Assembly (NCBI RefSeq): GCF_000518245.1
Contig: NZ_KI912407.1
Span: forward strand, 122,949 to 186,948
DNA length: 64,000 nucleotides
Source of the DNA: Brachyspira alvinipulli ATCC 51933
GTDB lineage: Bacteria > Spirochaetota > Brachyspiria > Brachyspirales > Brachyspiraceae
Reading direction: 5' to 3'
How positions within the stretch are numbered: the stretch's first letter is position 1; every line of letters starts with the position of its first letter. A program made the translations under genes and the position numbers. The notes under the pieces were generated by a model. The model searched no databases and had not been told where the DNA came from. It saw nothing but the letters and a program-made list of their open reading frames with translations. Below are positions 46,672 to 55,930 of the stretch, in pieces.

Positions 46672-48945
46672 TCAATTATTATTTACTTTTTCTTCTTCCT
46701 CTTTTTTATCTTCGTCGCCTTTAGCAACTACAGCAGCCTCTTCTTTCTTAGGTCTTGCTCTGAAAGAGTTTAACATAGTATAAGCAACAGCCACATTTTC
46801 CTCACCAGAAGAAGATGCCACTCTGAAAGCCATTAGAGAAGAATATCTGCTTCTGCCATAAGCATATCTAAATCCAATCTCAACACTTTCACCTGGATCT
46901 ATATCTACTTTTTCACTATCAAGCACTATTGTTGATAGAGCCTGAGATAAATCTGTTTTAATAGTTACATCATTTTGTCTCTTAGATGTTCTATTAACTA
47001 TAGTAAGCACACCTGTTCTATTGCCCTCATCAAGTTTAACTGTAACATTGAATGGGTTTTCTGAATATTTCTCTTCTATTCTTGAAACTATAGAAGCATT
47101 AATATTAGCCCACTCTTTTATATTGTTTCCAGAACCTCTAAACTTAGACCATAACATTCTTGAAATATCATGGAAGAATATACCTCTTATTCTGCTGCTT
47201 CTATTAAATTTAGCTTCAGATTCATACATTCTTCTCATATATTCTAATTCCGGTCTCAAACTTCCGTCCTGAAGTCTGTTATCTATCATATTTCCAACTA
47301 ATACATTATATTCGCCTGATAAATACTGAGGCCAAGCAGCAAGCATACCAACATGCTGAGCACGATTAGCTTCGTATATCATAACTGCATCGTAATCTAT
47401 ACCAGCATCAAAGAACATATAAGGATCTTGTCCATGTTCCTGACCATGATTCCAACCTAAAGTAAATGCCCATAATTTTTTCTTAATTCCTGATTCTTTT
47501 ATAGCTTTTATTATCAATGATTCTTTATGAGCTCTAAACCATCTCCATTTCATACCTATTTCTTTTCTGCCTCTATTAACAGCAAGCCAACGCATTCTAG
47601 CAGGCTTACTCATAGTAGACCAGTTAGCAGGAACATAAACACCTGTAAGCTCAACCATTTCATCAACCATCTCGTAACCATCTACTTCACCTGTACGTAT
47701 AAAGTCAAGTCCTACATAAGATATATTAGGGTTAGCATCATATCTTTTCAATATATCTATAATGTCCTGAACTCTCTTAGGGTCAGCCAAAGATATATGT
47801 CTGCTTTCTACCAAACTTTGAGTAGCAGAATTATATCCAACTGATACCTCATATCCGCCTTTTCTAGCACCGCCGCCTGCCGCAAAATAACTCATAACAT
47901 AAGCACCAAGCTCAACATTTCCTTTAGCTCTGCTGTCAGCCAAATTTTCAATATTTTTTATCATAGCTTTAGCCCAAGGCTCTTCAGGAGTAATACCTCC
48001 AGTCCATCCTGTAGTCTGTCCCCCTATAGCCCAGAACATATCGCATTTCATATATCTAACCCAGTCATATATAGCATCATAAGTTGTAGGTTCGCCTGTT
48101 TCTACGCTAGGTATCTTTTTAGTAGTTAAATCTATTGCATATTCTAAAGTAGCTATTTTTTTAGTTTCTTTAGCAGGAGGAGATTGTCTTCCTTTAACTG
48201 TAAAGTCTTTTGTATAACCAAAAACTCCGCTCTTAGTTTGAACCAAAACTATAGCCTGATATTCTCCTAAAACTCCTCCGAAAGGATGCAAATATGTTCC
48301 TTTATATTGAGAGTTTCTAACTTTAAATACATTAATTGAATATCTTTCATCGCCGTTTTTTCTTACTATCCTGTCTTTCTTATATCTTACATAAATACTT
48401 ATATTATTTACAACATCCTCAGTATAAACAGAAGCATTTATTACAACTGGTTCATATCTAAAAACAGATATTTTAGATAAATCTATTGATACTCTAGGAG
48501 CTTCTCTTTTTCTAGAGTTAAGTATTGCAGCATCAATTGCTCCGCTTAATTGATCGGCAGCTTTATCTGTTGTATTGGCATTAAATACCATTGCAGGAAG
48601 TATATTAGGATTAGGCATTGAAGAACTAAATTCATCATCGCTTAAAAGCAAATCCTGGCTTAAATACTGTATATCTTCATCAGCACTTATATCCTCATCT
48701 GTATAAATATCTTCCAAATCTACAGATAAATCATAATCATATATAGGTTTCGATGTAACAAGCGAAAGCGAATCCGGATTGTACATATCTATTCTATGAT
48801 TTTTAGGATCCTCACTATCAATGTTGTAGGTATTATCATTATTATAACTAAGTATAGTCATTCTCTCACCTATACCAAATGTAAGAGAGACAAGTGCTAC
48901 GGATATGAGCAATAATATTGTAGTGGCTATTATACTTTTTTTCAT
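46672..48945 (-). CDS. Large exported protein, possible glycoside-hydrolase-like barrel
   Basis: 757 residues. A signal or anchor helix at residues 5-25 is followed by an acidic region to ~125. An Ig-like beta domain covers ~150-250 (SIDLSKISVFRYEPVVINAS, YRGTYLHPFGG-like strands). A central ~290-610 alpha/beta region may be a TIM-type barrel (ISYVGLDFIRTGE, KLWAFTLGWNHGQEHG, GIDYDAVMIYEANRAQ, RIRGIFFHDIS). A second beta domain lies at ~650-720. The C-terminus is Lys/Glu-rich. Acidic residues at strand ends suggest a hydrolase, but no family signature is certain. Its abundance of aromatic motifs suggests a carbohydrate or envelope role. Monocistronic. Confidence 0.65.
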   Translation of the reverse strand: MKKSIIATTILLLISVALVSLTFGIGERMTILSYNNDNTYNIDSEDPKNHRIDMYNPDSLSLVTSKPIYDYDLSVDLEDIYTDEDISADEDIQYLSQDLLLSDDEFSSSMPNPNILPAMVFNANTTDKAADQLSGAIDAAILNSRKREAPRVSIDLSKISVFRYEPVVINASVYTEDVVNNISIYVRYKKDRIVRKNGDERYSINVFKVRNSQYKGTYLHPFGGVLGEYQAIVLVQTKSGVFGYTKDFTVKGRQSPPAKETKKIATLEYAIDLTTKKIPSVETGEPTTYDAIYDWVRYMKCDMFWAIGGQTTGWTGGITPEEPWAKAMIKNIENLADSRAKGNVELGAYVMSYFAAGGGARKGGYEVSVGYNSATQSLVESRHISLADPKRVQDIIDILKRYDANPNISYVGLDFIRTGEVDGYEMVDEMVELTGVYVPANWSTMSKPARMRWLAVNRGRKEIGMKWRWFRAHKESLIIKAIKESGIKKKLWAFTLGWNHGQEHGQDPYMFFDAGIDYDAVMIYEANRAQHVGMLAAWPQYLSGEYNVLVGNMIDNRLQDGSLRPELEYMRRMYESEAKFNRSSRIRGIFFHDISRMLWSKFRGSGNNIKEWANINASIVSRIEEKYSENPFNVTVKLDEGNRTGVLTIVNRTSKRQNDVTIKTDLSQALSTIVLDSEKVDIDPGESVEIGFRYAYGRSRYSSLMAFRVASSSGEENVAVAYTMLNSFRARPKKEEAAVVAKGDEDKKEEEEKVNNN

Positions 48946-48987
48946 ATTGATTTGCTTCCAATTTTTTTATTTTTATTTAATTTATTA

Positions 48988-49914
48988 TCAAGTGTTCTGT
49001 CTAGAATGCTTTGAATGTTTAGGATGCTTAGCTATTTGCTTTTTCAAATGCGAAGAATCCACATGAGTATATATTTCTGTAGTGGTTATATCAGAATGTC
49101 CTAACATCCTTTGAACAGATCTCAAATCTGCTCCATGCTGTATCAAATGTGTAGCAAAACTATGTCTTAATGTATGAGGATAAATATTTTTTTCTATACC
49201 ACTCTTTTTCATGGCTTCTTTAACTATTTTCCAAATACCAACTCTTGAAATTTTATCGCCTCTGAAGTTTAAAAATAATTCGCTAGTCTTTTTCCCTTTA
49301 ACCATTATAACTCTGCTAGTTTGTATATATCTTTGCAAAATATCCAAGGCTCTGTCATTAATAGGCACTATTCTTTCTCTTTTACCCTTACCGCATATCT
49401 TCAAATATTTACCTTCAAAAAATATATCATCAATCTTTAAAGAACAAATTTCACTAACTCTTAAACCAGATGAATACATAAGTTCAAAAATAGCTTTATC
49501 TCTTAAGCCTTTATCTGTTTTCTCATTATGCACAGATAATAAATCATCTACTTCTGTTGCAGTAAGAGATTCAGGCAATACTCTTTTTAAACGTATAACT
49601 TCTAAATTATCTGTAGGATTTTTAGAAATGTAATTCTCCATTACTAAAAATTTATATAAGTTAACTATGCTAACTTTATTTCTAGCTACAGTTCTTGATT
49701 TTGAACCTTGCTCCTTTCTTTCGCTAAGAAATTTCTCAATATCTTTTCTTGTGGCTTTTAGAATTGTCTTTTTATTCCTACTTAAAAAATCAAGATATAT
49801 AACAATATCTCTTTTATAAGATTCCAAAGTATTTGATGACAAGCCTTTTTCTACAGCCTCATAGTTTAAATACATTGATAATATTTCTTGATCTGAAACC
49901 TGTTTAACTGACAT
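48988..49914 (-). CDS. xerD: Tyrosine recombinase XerC/XerD type
   Basis: 308 residues. The N-terminal SAM-like domain has LSSNTLESYKRDIVIYLDFL. The catalytic set is visible: Arg in SSGLRVSEICSL, the HTLRHSFATHLI box with His and Arg, His in LGHSDI, and the Tyr nucleophile in TTEIYTHV. Its length and lack of neighbouring phage genes indicate chromosomal dimer resolution and not an integrase. No dif site was identified in the window. Confidence 0.92.
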   Translation of the reverse strand: MSVKQVSDQEILSMYLNYEAVEKGLSSNTLESYKRDIVIYLDFLSRNKKTILKATRKDIEKFLSERKEQGSKSRTVARNKVSIVNLYKFLVMENYISKNPTDNLEVIRLKRVLPESLTATEVDDLLSVHNEKTDKGLRDKAIFELMYSSGLRVSEICSLKIDDIFFEGKYLKICGKGKRERIVPINDRALDILQRYIQTSRVIMVKGKKTSELFLNFRGDKISRVGIWKIVKEAMKKSGIEKNIYPHTLRHSFATHLIQHGADLRSVQRMLGHSDITTTEIYTHVDSSHLKKQIAKHPKHSKHSRQNT

Positions 49915-49954
49915 TGAAATCTGCCTCTTAATTTAAGATATAATATACAAAATC

Positions 49955-49989
49955 AAGTTGACATTGATATTTAAGGATATTGTCAACTT
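49955..49989. promoter_or_regulatory. Inverted repeat upstream of xerD
   Basis: AAGTTGACA (49955-49963) and TGTCAACTT (49981-49989) are perfect inverted arms, with ATAT/ATAT pairing inside. The gap from 49915 to 50220 otherwise holds only AT-rich sequence and the small palindrome CCCTCAGGG. The repeat could be an operator for xerD or a protein-binding site. TTGACA on each strand also fits -35 boxes. Confidence 0.45.
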
Positions 49990-50230
49990 AAAATGATTAT
50001 CGACAATATTTACTATTTATTTAAACATAATACATTACTTAATAAAAATATTACATTAACTAAACATAAAATTTAAAAGTGTAAACTTATTTAAAAATAA
50101 TAAGATAATTATAAGTGATAATTTTTTTTAAATTAAAATGCTAAACATAAAAATTGAAAATCCATTTACTATACGTACAATTTTTTATTAGCAATAATAA
50201 ATATAATAATCCCTCAGGGATACATATAAC

Positions 50231-50503
50231 TTAATTTATTAAGACGTAGGCAAGCATAGCAATAAAAATAAGCGAGCTGGAACATTACCGAAGGTACACA
50301 GTGTGTGAGTTAATTTATTAAGACGTAGGCAAGCATAGCAATAAAAATAAGCGAGCCGGAACATTACCGAAGGTACACAGTGTGTGAGTTAATTTATTAA
50401 AACGTAGGCAAGCATAGCAATAAAAATAAGCGAGCCGGAACATTACCGAAGGTACACAGTGTGTGACTTAATTTATTAAGGCGTAGGCGAGCATAGCAAT
50501 AAT
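50231..50503. repeat. 79-base tandem repeat, three full copies and one partial
   Basis: Copies start at 50231, 50310 and 50389 with an exact 79-base period. A fourth, truncated copy (50468-50503) ends in the start codon of the next gene. Copies differ by only a few bases; each begins TTAATTTATTAA and contains GTAGGCAAGCATAGCAATA and CGAAGGTACACAGTGTGTGA. The unit is more GC-rich than its surroundings. It lacks inverted termini or an open frame. Confidence 0.95.
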
Positions 50504-51488
50504 GAACAAAAAAATTTTTTTAGACAAAAATGAAAATCCATACAAGCCATCCAAAAACATTATTAAAGAGCTTGAAAAATTTGATGTAGATTCATTAAAA
50601 CTTTTTCCTGAATTTATACCGGAAAAATTAGATAAAGAAATGTCAAAATACCTTAATATAGAAAACGAGAATATAATATCTGTTAATGGAATGTATGAAG
50701 CATTTACATGCATAATAAACTCCTATGACAAATATAAAATATTTCTGCAGGAGCCTTACAGAGATCTATATACTAGAATATTAGAATATTGCAAAATTAA
50801 TTATGATGTTATAGAGGCTAAAGAAGATTATAATATAAATCTCAAAAAAAACATAAGAAATAAAAACTCAATAATAATAACAAGCAATCCTAATGCAGAA
50901 ACCGGAATGTTTATAAACATAAAAGAAATAGAAAATTTTTTAAAGCATTATGAAGGTATTTATGTAATAGATGAATCATATATCAACTTTGCAGGTGAAA
51001 GTGCAATAAATTTAATTAACAACTATGACAACTTAATTATAATAAGATCTATAGCTCATTCGCATTCCATCTCAGGACTTAATATTAACTTTATAGTTTC
51101 AAATAAAAATAATATAGAAAATATGTCCAAATTAAGACAAAAATATGGAATAAATAAAATATCAGAAACAATAGCTATAGCAGCTTTAAAAGATAAAGAA
51201 ACATCATATAAAAATATATTTGATATAGTATTAGAAAGAAACAGACTAGATACATTATTAAGTAAAGAAGGTTTTATAGTAATACCTTCAAGAGCGAATT
51301 TTCTTTTGATAAAACATGTAAATAAGGATTCAGATTTTATATATAATGAGCTGATAAAAAGAAGTATATTTGTAAAGCAATATAATAAAGAAAATATATT
51401 AGCAAATTTTTTAAGAGTTACAATATCAAGTCCTAAAATAAATAATATCCTTATTAATGAATTAAAAGCAATTGTAAATATTCAATAA
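50502..51488 (+). CDS. Histidinol-phosphate-aminotransferase-like protein lacking the PLP lysine
   Basis: 328 residues with the fold-type-I pattern of HisC: an N-terminal LDKNENPYKPS, ITSNPNAETGMF, YVIDESYINFAG, and the C-terminal FLRVTIS. In HisC the strand after the Asp leads to RTxSKxxxLAGxR. Here it reads RSIAHSHSISGLN, so the catalytic lysine is His186 and the following Arg is Asn. Transamination should be lost; a substrate-binding or altered-chemistry role is possible. The ATG lies inside the last copy of a 79-base repeat and has no good ribosome site, so transcription and translation signals were probably rearranged. It stands alone with no his genes nearby. Confidence 0.75.
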   Translation: MNKKIFLDKNENPYKPSKNIIKELEKFDVDSLKLFPEFIPEKLDKEMSKYLNIENENIISVNGMYEAFTCIINSYDKYKIFLQEPYRDLYTRILEYCKINYDVIEAKEDYNINLKKNIRNKNSIIITSNPNAETGMFINIKEIENFLKHYEGIYVIDESYINFAGESAINLINNYDNLIIIRSIAHSHSISGLNINFIVSNKNNIENMSKLRQKYGINKISETIAIAALKDKETSYKNIFDIVLERNRLDTLLSKEGFIVIPSRANFLLIKHVNKDSDFIYNELIKRSIFVKQYNKENILANFLRVTISSPKINNILINELKAIVNIQ

Positions 51489-51548
51489 TTTATCAAGCTG
51501 CAATATTTCTCATTATAAAAAATTAAATATAAAAATAATAAATAACTA

Positions 51549-51579
51549 TTGACATTGGAGTGCACTTCAATGTTATAAT
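51549..51579 (+). promoter_or_regulatory. MerR-family-type promoter of the alcohol dehydrogenase gene
   Basis: TTGACA (51549-51554) and TATAAT (51574-51579) are separated by 19 bases. The spacer is filled by a 22-base palindrome (51552-51573) with the core TTGGAGTGCACTTCAA, matching in 10 of 11 pairs. An over-long spacer holding a dyad is the hallmark of MerR-type activators, and the dyad resembles AdhR/NmlR operators. No MerR gene is in the window. Confidence 0.75.
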
Positions 51580-51609
51580 AGTGTCATAATTATAGAAAGG
51601 AGTTATTTT

Positions 51610-52695
51610 ATGTTATTGGATAAAAACTTAGAAGAAGCTAATTCAGGTAAAAGAATAAATGCTAAGGGTTATGCTGTTCATAGCAAAACAGATACTTTTA
51701 AACCATTTGAGTTTTCAAGACATTCTATGGGAGATAATGATATTTTGATAGAAATAATGTATGCAGGAATATGTCATAGCGATATACACTCAGCTAGAAG
51801 CGAATGGCATGAAGGCATATACCCTATGGTTCCAGGACATGAAATTGCAGGCAAGGTTGTTGCTGTTGGTAAAAATGTTACTAAATTTAAAATAGGAGAT
51901 TATGCAGGTGTAGGATGTATGGTTAACTCATGCGGAGAATGTGAAGCATGTAAAAGAAGCCATGAACAATTCTGCGAAAGAGGACAAACAGTTCTTACTT
52001 ATGATTGTAAAGATCATTTCCATAATGATGAACCTACTTATGGTGGTTATTCAAATAATATAGTAGTAAGCGAAAAATTTGCTATTACTGTACCTAAAGA
52101 TGCCCCAATGGAAAAAGTTGCTCCATTACTATGTGCTGGAATTACAACTTATTCTCCTCTGAAGTTTTCAGGTGTTAAAAAAGGCGATACAGTAGGTGTT
52201 GCTGGTTTCGGCGGACTTGGATCTATGGCTGTAAAATATGCTGTTAATATGGGTGCTGATGTATATGTATTTGCCCGCAATGATAAAAAGAAAAAAGAAG
52301 CATTAGAAATGGGAGCTAAAGATTTATTTACTTCTACAAAAGATATTAAAGTACGTTTTGATTTAATAATATCAACTATACCTACAGGATATAATGTTAA
52401 TGATTATGTAGATTTACTTAAATATGGCGGAGAAATGGCTATTGTAGGACTTCCTCCTGCCGAATTAAAACAAAGTATAGATTTAGCAAGATTAATATTT
52501 GCAGGCGGTAAAAAAGTTTATGGTTCTATGATAGGCGGTATAAAAGAAACTCAAGAAATGCTTGATTTTTCATTAAAGCATAAAATATATCCAGAAACAG
52601 AAATTATATCTGCCAACCAAATAGATGAAGCATACAATAAACTTACAAGCGGGCAAGCTAAATTCAGATATGTAATAGATATGAAAACTCTATAA
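51610..52695 (+). CDS. Zinc-dependent NADP alcohol dehydrogenase (YahK/cinnamyl-alcohol type)
   Basis: 361 residues. The catalytic zinc ligands appear in YAGICHSDIHSAR and VPGHEIAGKV. The structural zinc loop is GCMVNSCGECEACKRSHEQFC in shape (four Cys). The Rossmann motif is VGVAGFGGLGSMAVKYA, and LCAGITTYSPL is typical of the CAD/YahK branch that reduces aldehydes broadly. AAAGGAG precedes the ATG. The MerR-type promoter predicts induction by aldehydes or electrophiles, so detoxification is the likely role. Confidence 0.92.
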   Translation: MLLDKNLEEANSGKRINAKGYAVHSKTDTFKPFEFSRHSMGDNDILIEIMYAGICHSDIHSARSEWHEGIYPMVPGHEIAGKVVAVGKNVTKFKIGDYAGVGCMVNSCGECEACKRSHEQFCERGQTVLTYDCKDHFHNDEPTYGGYSNNIVVSEKFAITVPKDAPMEKVAPLLCAGITTYSPLKFSGVKKGDTVGVAGFGGLGSMAVKYAVNMGADVYVFARNDKKKKEALEMGAKDLFTSTKDIKVRFDLIISTIPTGYNVNDYVDLLKYGGEMAIVGLPPAELKQSIDLARLIFAGGKKVYGSMIGGIKETQEMLDFSLKHKIYPETEIISANQIDEAYNKLTSGQAKFRYVIDMKTL

Positions 52696-52810
52696 AAATT
52701 AATACATTCTCAAAAACAAAAACTTTTATGCAATAGGGTATTTTATTACTCTATTGCTTTATTATTTTATACTATTAACAAAACAGTAAAAAAATATATA
52801 ATATAAATAT

Positions 52811-53896
52811 ATGATTAATATAAATAATAAATATTTAAATATTATTACAAATAATAACAAGTCTCAAATAAAAGACGGTGATGTAGTAAGATATTCTGTA
52901 ATGCGTAAACTTGACTCTGATAAAGCATTGATAAATATTATGGGTAATAAAGTTATAGCATTATTCAAAAATGGAATAACAGAAAAAGGTTTTGCATTAG
53001 TGTCTAAAAAAAATGGTGAAATAACCTTAACTATCTTAAAAGATGCAAGCAGCATTAAAGAAGCAAGAGAAAATATTAACAATCAGAAAAACGCAGAAGT
53101 AACAGTTAACATAAATACAGAAAAATCAGAAACTGCATCTATTCTAGCTCAAAGAGGTGTAAAGCCTAGTTATGAAAATATTAAATATTTTGAAACAATA
53201 TTAAAATATCTTCCAGACTTAGATATTAACAAAAAAAAGTTCATATTAAATGCGATGTCTAATGGTGTATATTTAACGGTAGAAGAAATAAACACTTTAG
53301 GAAATATTTTTAAAAAATTTAATGACATTATAAGCGTCATAAAAAACTCTAACAAAAATAACGAAACAGCCGAAATATTACTAATGCTTGCTGACAACGT
53401 TTTGCAGCAAAATGATAAGGAAAAATTAGATAACTATATATCTACAAATGCTAATTTTGGTATATGGTTTATGCTCTTTGATATGCTTCATAGTGAATTA
53501 TCCTCTGATAGTTCTAATATGCTGAAGCTGCTTTTAAAAATACTATCTGCCAATAAAAGAAATAGGAGTCTAAAAGAGTCTTCATTTATGATTCCTATAC
53601 CATTTATGATAGATGGAGAAATAAAAGATGTACTTCTTTATATAAGCGGCAGCGAAGAAAAAAGAACTAACAAACAATTTACTTTTATAGCTTATGATGA
53701 TGACAAAGAGCTATGTCAAATATCTATATCAAAAAATAATGATAATAAGTATTTGATATGTATTAGATTTTTTGATGAAAAGTTATATAATAAATGCAAT
53801 AATATCAGAGAAAATATAGAAAGAGATTTAACTAACTTTGATAATATAAAATTAGAAATAAATTATATTAATAATGGCGGAAAAAACAATGAATAA
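52811..53896 (+). CDS. FliK/YlqG-like protein
   Basis: 361 residues, Asn/Lys rich, with no signal or membrane helix. The N-terminal KDGDVVRYSVMRKLDSDKAL resembles a small beta domain, and the C-terminal ~110 residues (FMIPIPFMIDGEIKDVLLYI, ISKNNDNKYLICIRFFDEKL) resemble the FliK C-terminal fold. It overlaps the next, FlhB-C-like gene by eight bases. The same pair occurs as ylqG-ylqH in Bacillus subtilis. I infer a flagellar hook-length or export-linked role. Sequence evidence alone is weak. Confidence 0.6.
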   Translation: MININNKYLNIITNNNKSQIKDGDVVRYSVMRKLDSDKALINIMGNKVIALFKNGITEKGFALVSKKNGEITLTILKDASSIKEARENINNQKNAEVTVNINTEKSETASILAQRGVKPSYENIKYFETILKYLPDLDINKKKFILNAMSNGVYLTVEEINTLGNIFKKFNDIISVIKNSNKNNETAEILLMLADNVLQQNDKEKLDNYISTNANFGIWFMLFDMLHSELSSDSSNMLKLLLKILSANKRNRSLKESSFMIPIPFMIDGEIKDVLLYISGSEEKRTNKQFTFIAYDDDKELCQISISKNNDNKYLICIRFFDEKLYNKCNNIRENIERDLTNFDNIKLEINYINNGGKNNE

Positions 53897-54149
53897 AAAA
53901 ATTGAAAATGCTGTGGCTCTTCTCTATAATAAAGAAATACATCATGCTCCTGTTGTTATATCTAAAGGCAGTAATTTCTTAGCAAAAAGAATGGTTGATA
54001 TAGCAAAAAAAAATAAAGTGCCTGTTGTTTCAGATGAAGAAACAGCTAATAGTTTAATGCATTTAGATATAGGAGAGGAAATACCTTATTCACTTTATGA
54101 GGCTGTAAGCATTATATTAAAACATATATATAAATTAAAGGCAGAGTGA
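53889..54149 (+). CDS. FlhB C-terminal-domain homologue (FlhB2/YlqH)
   Basis: 86 residues from ATG 53889 (GGCGGA before it; an in-frame ATG at 53874 is less likely). The whole protein matches the cytoplasmic FlhB/EscU tail: ENAVALLYNKEIHHAPVVIS, FLAKRMVDIAKKNKVPVVSD and GEEIPYSLYEAVSIIL. The self-cleaving NPTH motif of full-length FlhB is absent, as in YlqH-type stand-alone versions. It may substitute for FlhB's C-terminal part in export-substrate switching. Confidence 0.88.
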   Translation: MNKKIENAVALLYNKEIHHAPVVISKGSNFLAKRMVDIAKKNKVPVVSDEETANSLMHLDIGEEIPYSLYEAVSIILKHIYKLKAE

Positions 54150-54153
54150 AACG

Positions 54154-55383
54154 ATGGGAAATTTAACTAGCATAAAAACTCAAGATATAAAAACTAAAGC
54201 TGAAAAAAAAGATGTTTATTTAGATAATGATTTTCTTGCTATTACAGGATATATAGATATCAAAGAAGAAGATATAAAAAGATTAAATAAATGGAATATA
54301 GAAGAAATATATGTTGAAGATAATAGCTCTATATCTATAGATACCAAATCAGCTGCAGACTTTGATAAATTCTTAAGAGAATATAAAGTATTCAAAAAAA
54401 TATATTTAAATATAATCAAAAAAGTAAAAAATAATCTAGGTAATTATAAAAATAATAATATAGTAAATATTAATGAACTTAATGAAATTATAGATGAAAT
54501 ACTTGATATTATGAATAGAAATTTAAATAGCGTATTGCAGCTTTTTAATTTAAGTGGTTTACCAAAAGTAGAAGAATATTATATAAGATCTTTAAATGTA
54601 TCCATGATATCAATGATTATTGGGCGTTCAATGAAATTCTCTGAGAGCAGAGTAAAAAGGTTGGGAGTTGGTGCTATGCTTTATGATATAGGATTAACCA
54701 AAGTACCTGACAAAATATTAGGAAAGCTAGGAAAATTCACAACAGATGAATATAACGAAATAAAAAAACATACAGTTTACGGCTATAAAATCATGAAAAC
54801 TAATTTTAGATTTGATGATGAAGTAGCTATGATATCTCTTGCACATCATGAATTTTTTAACGGTAAAGGTTATCCTAGAGGACTAGTAGGAAATCAAATA
54901 CATTTATATGCCAAAATTGTAGCAATAGCCCATTCAGTAGAAAAAATGCTAAAAAGCAATAGATTTGAAAGTTATAAACAAAAAGGACATGAACATAAAT
55001 CTACTTTTAGCTTAATGCTTGAAAAAAGTTCTGAAAATAAAAAGAAAGATGTATTTTTATCAGATGCTGTTAGAGAGATTATGCATGGTGCTAATACAAA
55101 ATATGATCCTACTATATCAAAAACTTTTGTAAGTATATTCACCGTTTATCCTATAGGATGTATTGTAATTTTAAATGATAATAGAAAGGGATTAGTTTTT
55201 GCTACAAATCCTAATTTTCCTATAAGACCAATAATAAAAATAGTCTCCAATGAAAATGGAGAATTAATAAATGATGGAGAAACTATTAATTTATTAGAAA
55301 CTAATAAATTATTTATAGTTGCTGTAGATAAAGATCATAATTTCTTAGAGGAGGTAAAAACCAAAATATTTGAAACAGAATAA
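54154..55383 (+). CDS. HD-GYP-like protein with a substituted HD histidine
   Basis: 409 residues. A ~130-residue N-terminal region is followed by an HD-GYP domain with ISLAHHEFFNGKGYPRGL, a good HHExxxGxGYP signature. In the metal-binding core the usual LLHDIGK reads MLYDIGL, so the HD His is Tyr and the Lys is Leu. Cyclic-di-GMP hydrolysis is therefore doubtful and a binding/sensor role is possible. It starts four bases after the flhB2 gene, which suggests it belongs to the flagellar unit. Confidence 0.82.
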   Translation: MGNLTSIKTQDIKTKAEKKDVYLDNDFLAITGYIDIKEEDIKRLNKWNIEEIYVEDNSSISIDTKSAADFDKFLREYKVFKKIYLNIIKKVKNNLGNYKNNNIVNINELNEIIDEILDIMNRNLNSVLQLFNLSGLPKVEEYYIRSLNVSMISMIIGRSMKFSESRVKRLGVGAMLYDIGLTKVPDKILGKLGKFTTDEYNEIKKHTVYGYKIMKTNFRFDDEVAMISLAHHEFFNGKGYPRGLVGNQIHLYAKIVAIAHSVEKMLKSNRFESYKQKGHEHKSTFSLMLEKSSENKKKDVFLSDAVREIMHGANTKYDPTISKTFVSIFTVYPIGCIVILNDNRKGLVFATNPNFPIRPIIKIVSNENGELINDGETINLLETNKLFIVAVDKDHNFLEEVKTKIFETE

Positions 55384-55398
55384 AAGTAATATTAAAAG

Positions 55399-55764
55399 AT
55401 GACTAATAAAAAAACTATAGGCAATCTAGGAGAGGATATTGCCTTAAGATATCTTGAGAATATGGGATTTACTCTATTAGAAAAAAACTTTAGAGCTAAA
55501 AACACCAGAGGCGAGATAGATTTAATAATGACAAAAGGAGTTGTTATTGTGTTTATAGAAGTAAAATATCGAAGACAAGGAAGTTTTGGATATGCAGCTT
55601 ATTCTATATCTGAGCGAAAAAAGAAAAAGCTCTATAATACAGCTGAAGAATACTTAATTTCTAAAGGATTAGGTCTTAACCAAAAATGTTCTTTTGGGGC
55701 AGTTTTAATAGACGATACCCACCATCAAAGAGAAATATCTTATATAGAAGATATATTTATTTAG
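55399..55764 (+). CDS. YraN/UPF0102 family endonuclease-like protein
   Basis: 121 residues of the restriction-endonuclease-like fold. NKKTIGNLGEDIALRYLENM and FRAKNTRGEIDLIM, followed by VVIVFIEVKYR, give the E-x(n)-D-x(n)-ExK catalytic pattern. The cellular role of the family is not settled; it is often next to rnhB or flagellar-accessory genes, as here. 15 bases after the HD-GYP gene. Confidence 0.9.
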   Translation: MTNKKTIGNLGEDIALRYLENMGFTLLEKNFRAKNTRGEIDLIMTKGVVIVFIEVKYRRQGSFGYAAYSISERKKKKLYNTAEEYLISKGLGLNQKCSFGAVLIDDTHHQREISYIEDIFI

Positions 55765-55774
55765 GGGTATTATC

Positions 55775-55903
55775 ATGAAAACAGCAGTAAAAATTAATCC
55801 TGAAAAAATAGATCTATATAAGAAAAAGTTAAAAGATGAAAAATACATTAATAAAGCTATAGAAAGATTGGCAGGGCACTTAATAAGTGCAGTAATAGAT
55901 TAA
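55775..55903 (+). CDS. Small helical protein of 42 residues
   Basis: ATG at 55775 has AGGGG before it; the frame ends with TAA at 55901-55903. The product is basic and helical, beginning MKTAVKINPEKIDLYKKK and ending HLISAVID, with no hydrophobic span. It follows yraN by ten bases and precedes kdsD by 27, so it fits the operon. Function unknown. Confidence 0.6.
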   Translation: MKTAVKINPEKIDLYKKKLKDEKYINKAIERLAGHLISAVID

Positions 55904-55930
55904 AATACAATAAGGTAAATAAAAACTTAT

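Noticed and set aside
48988-49914. Phage or integron integrase
   Set aside because: XerC/D length and motifs, with no phage genes, att sites or cassettes around.
50231-50503. CRISPR array
   Set aside because: The 79-base units are contiguous with no unique spacers and no cas genes nearby.
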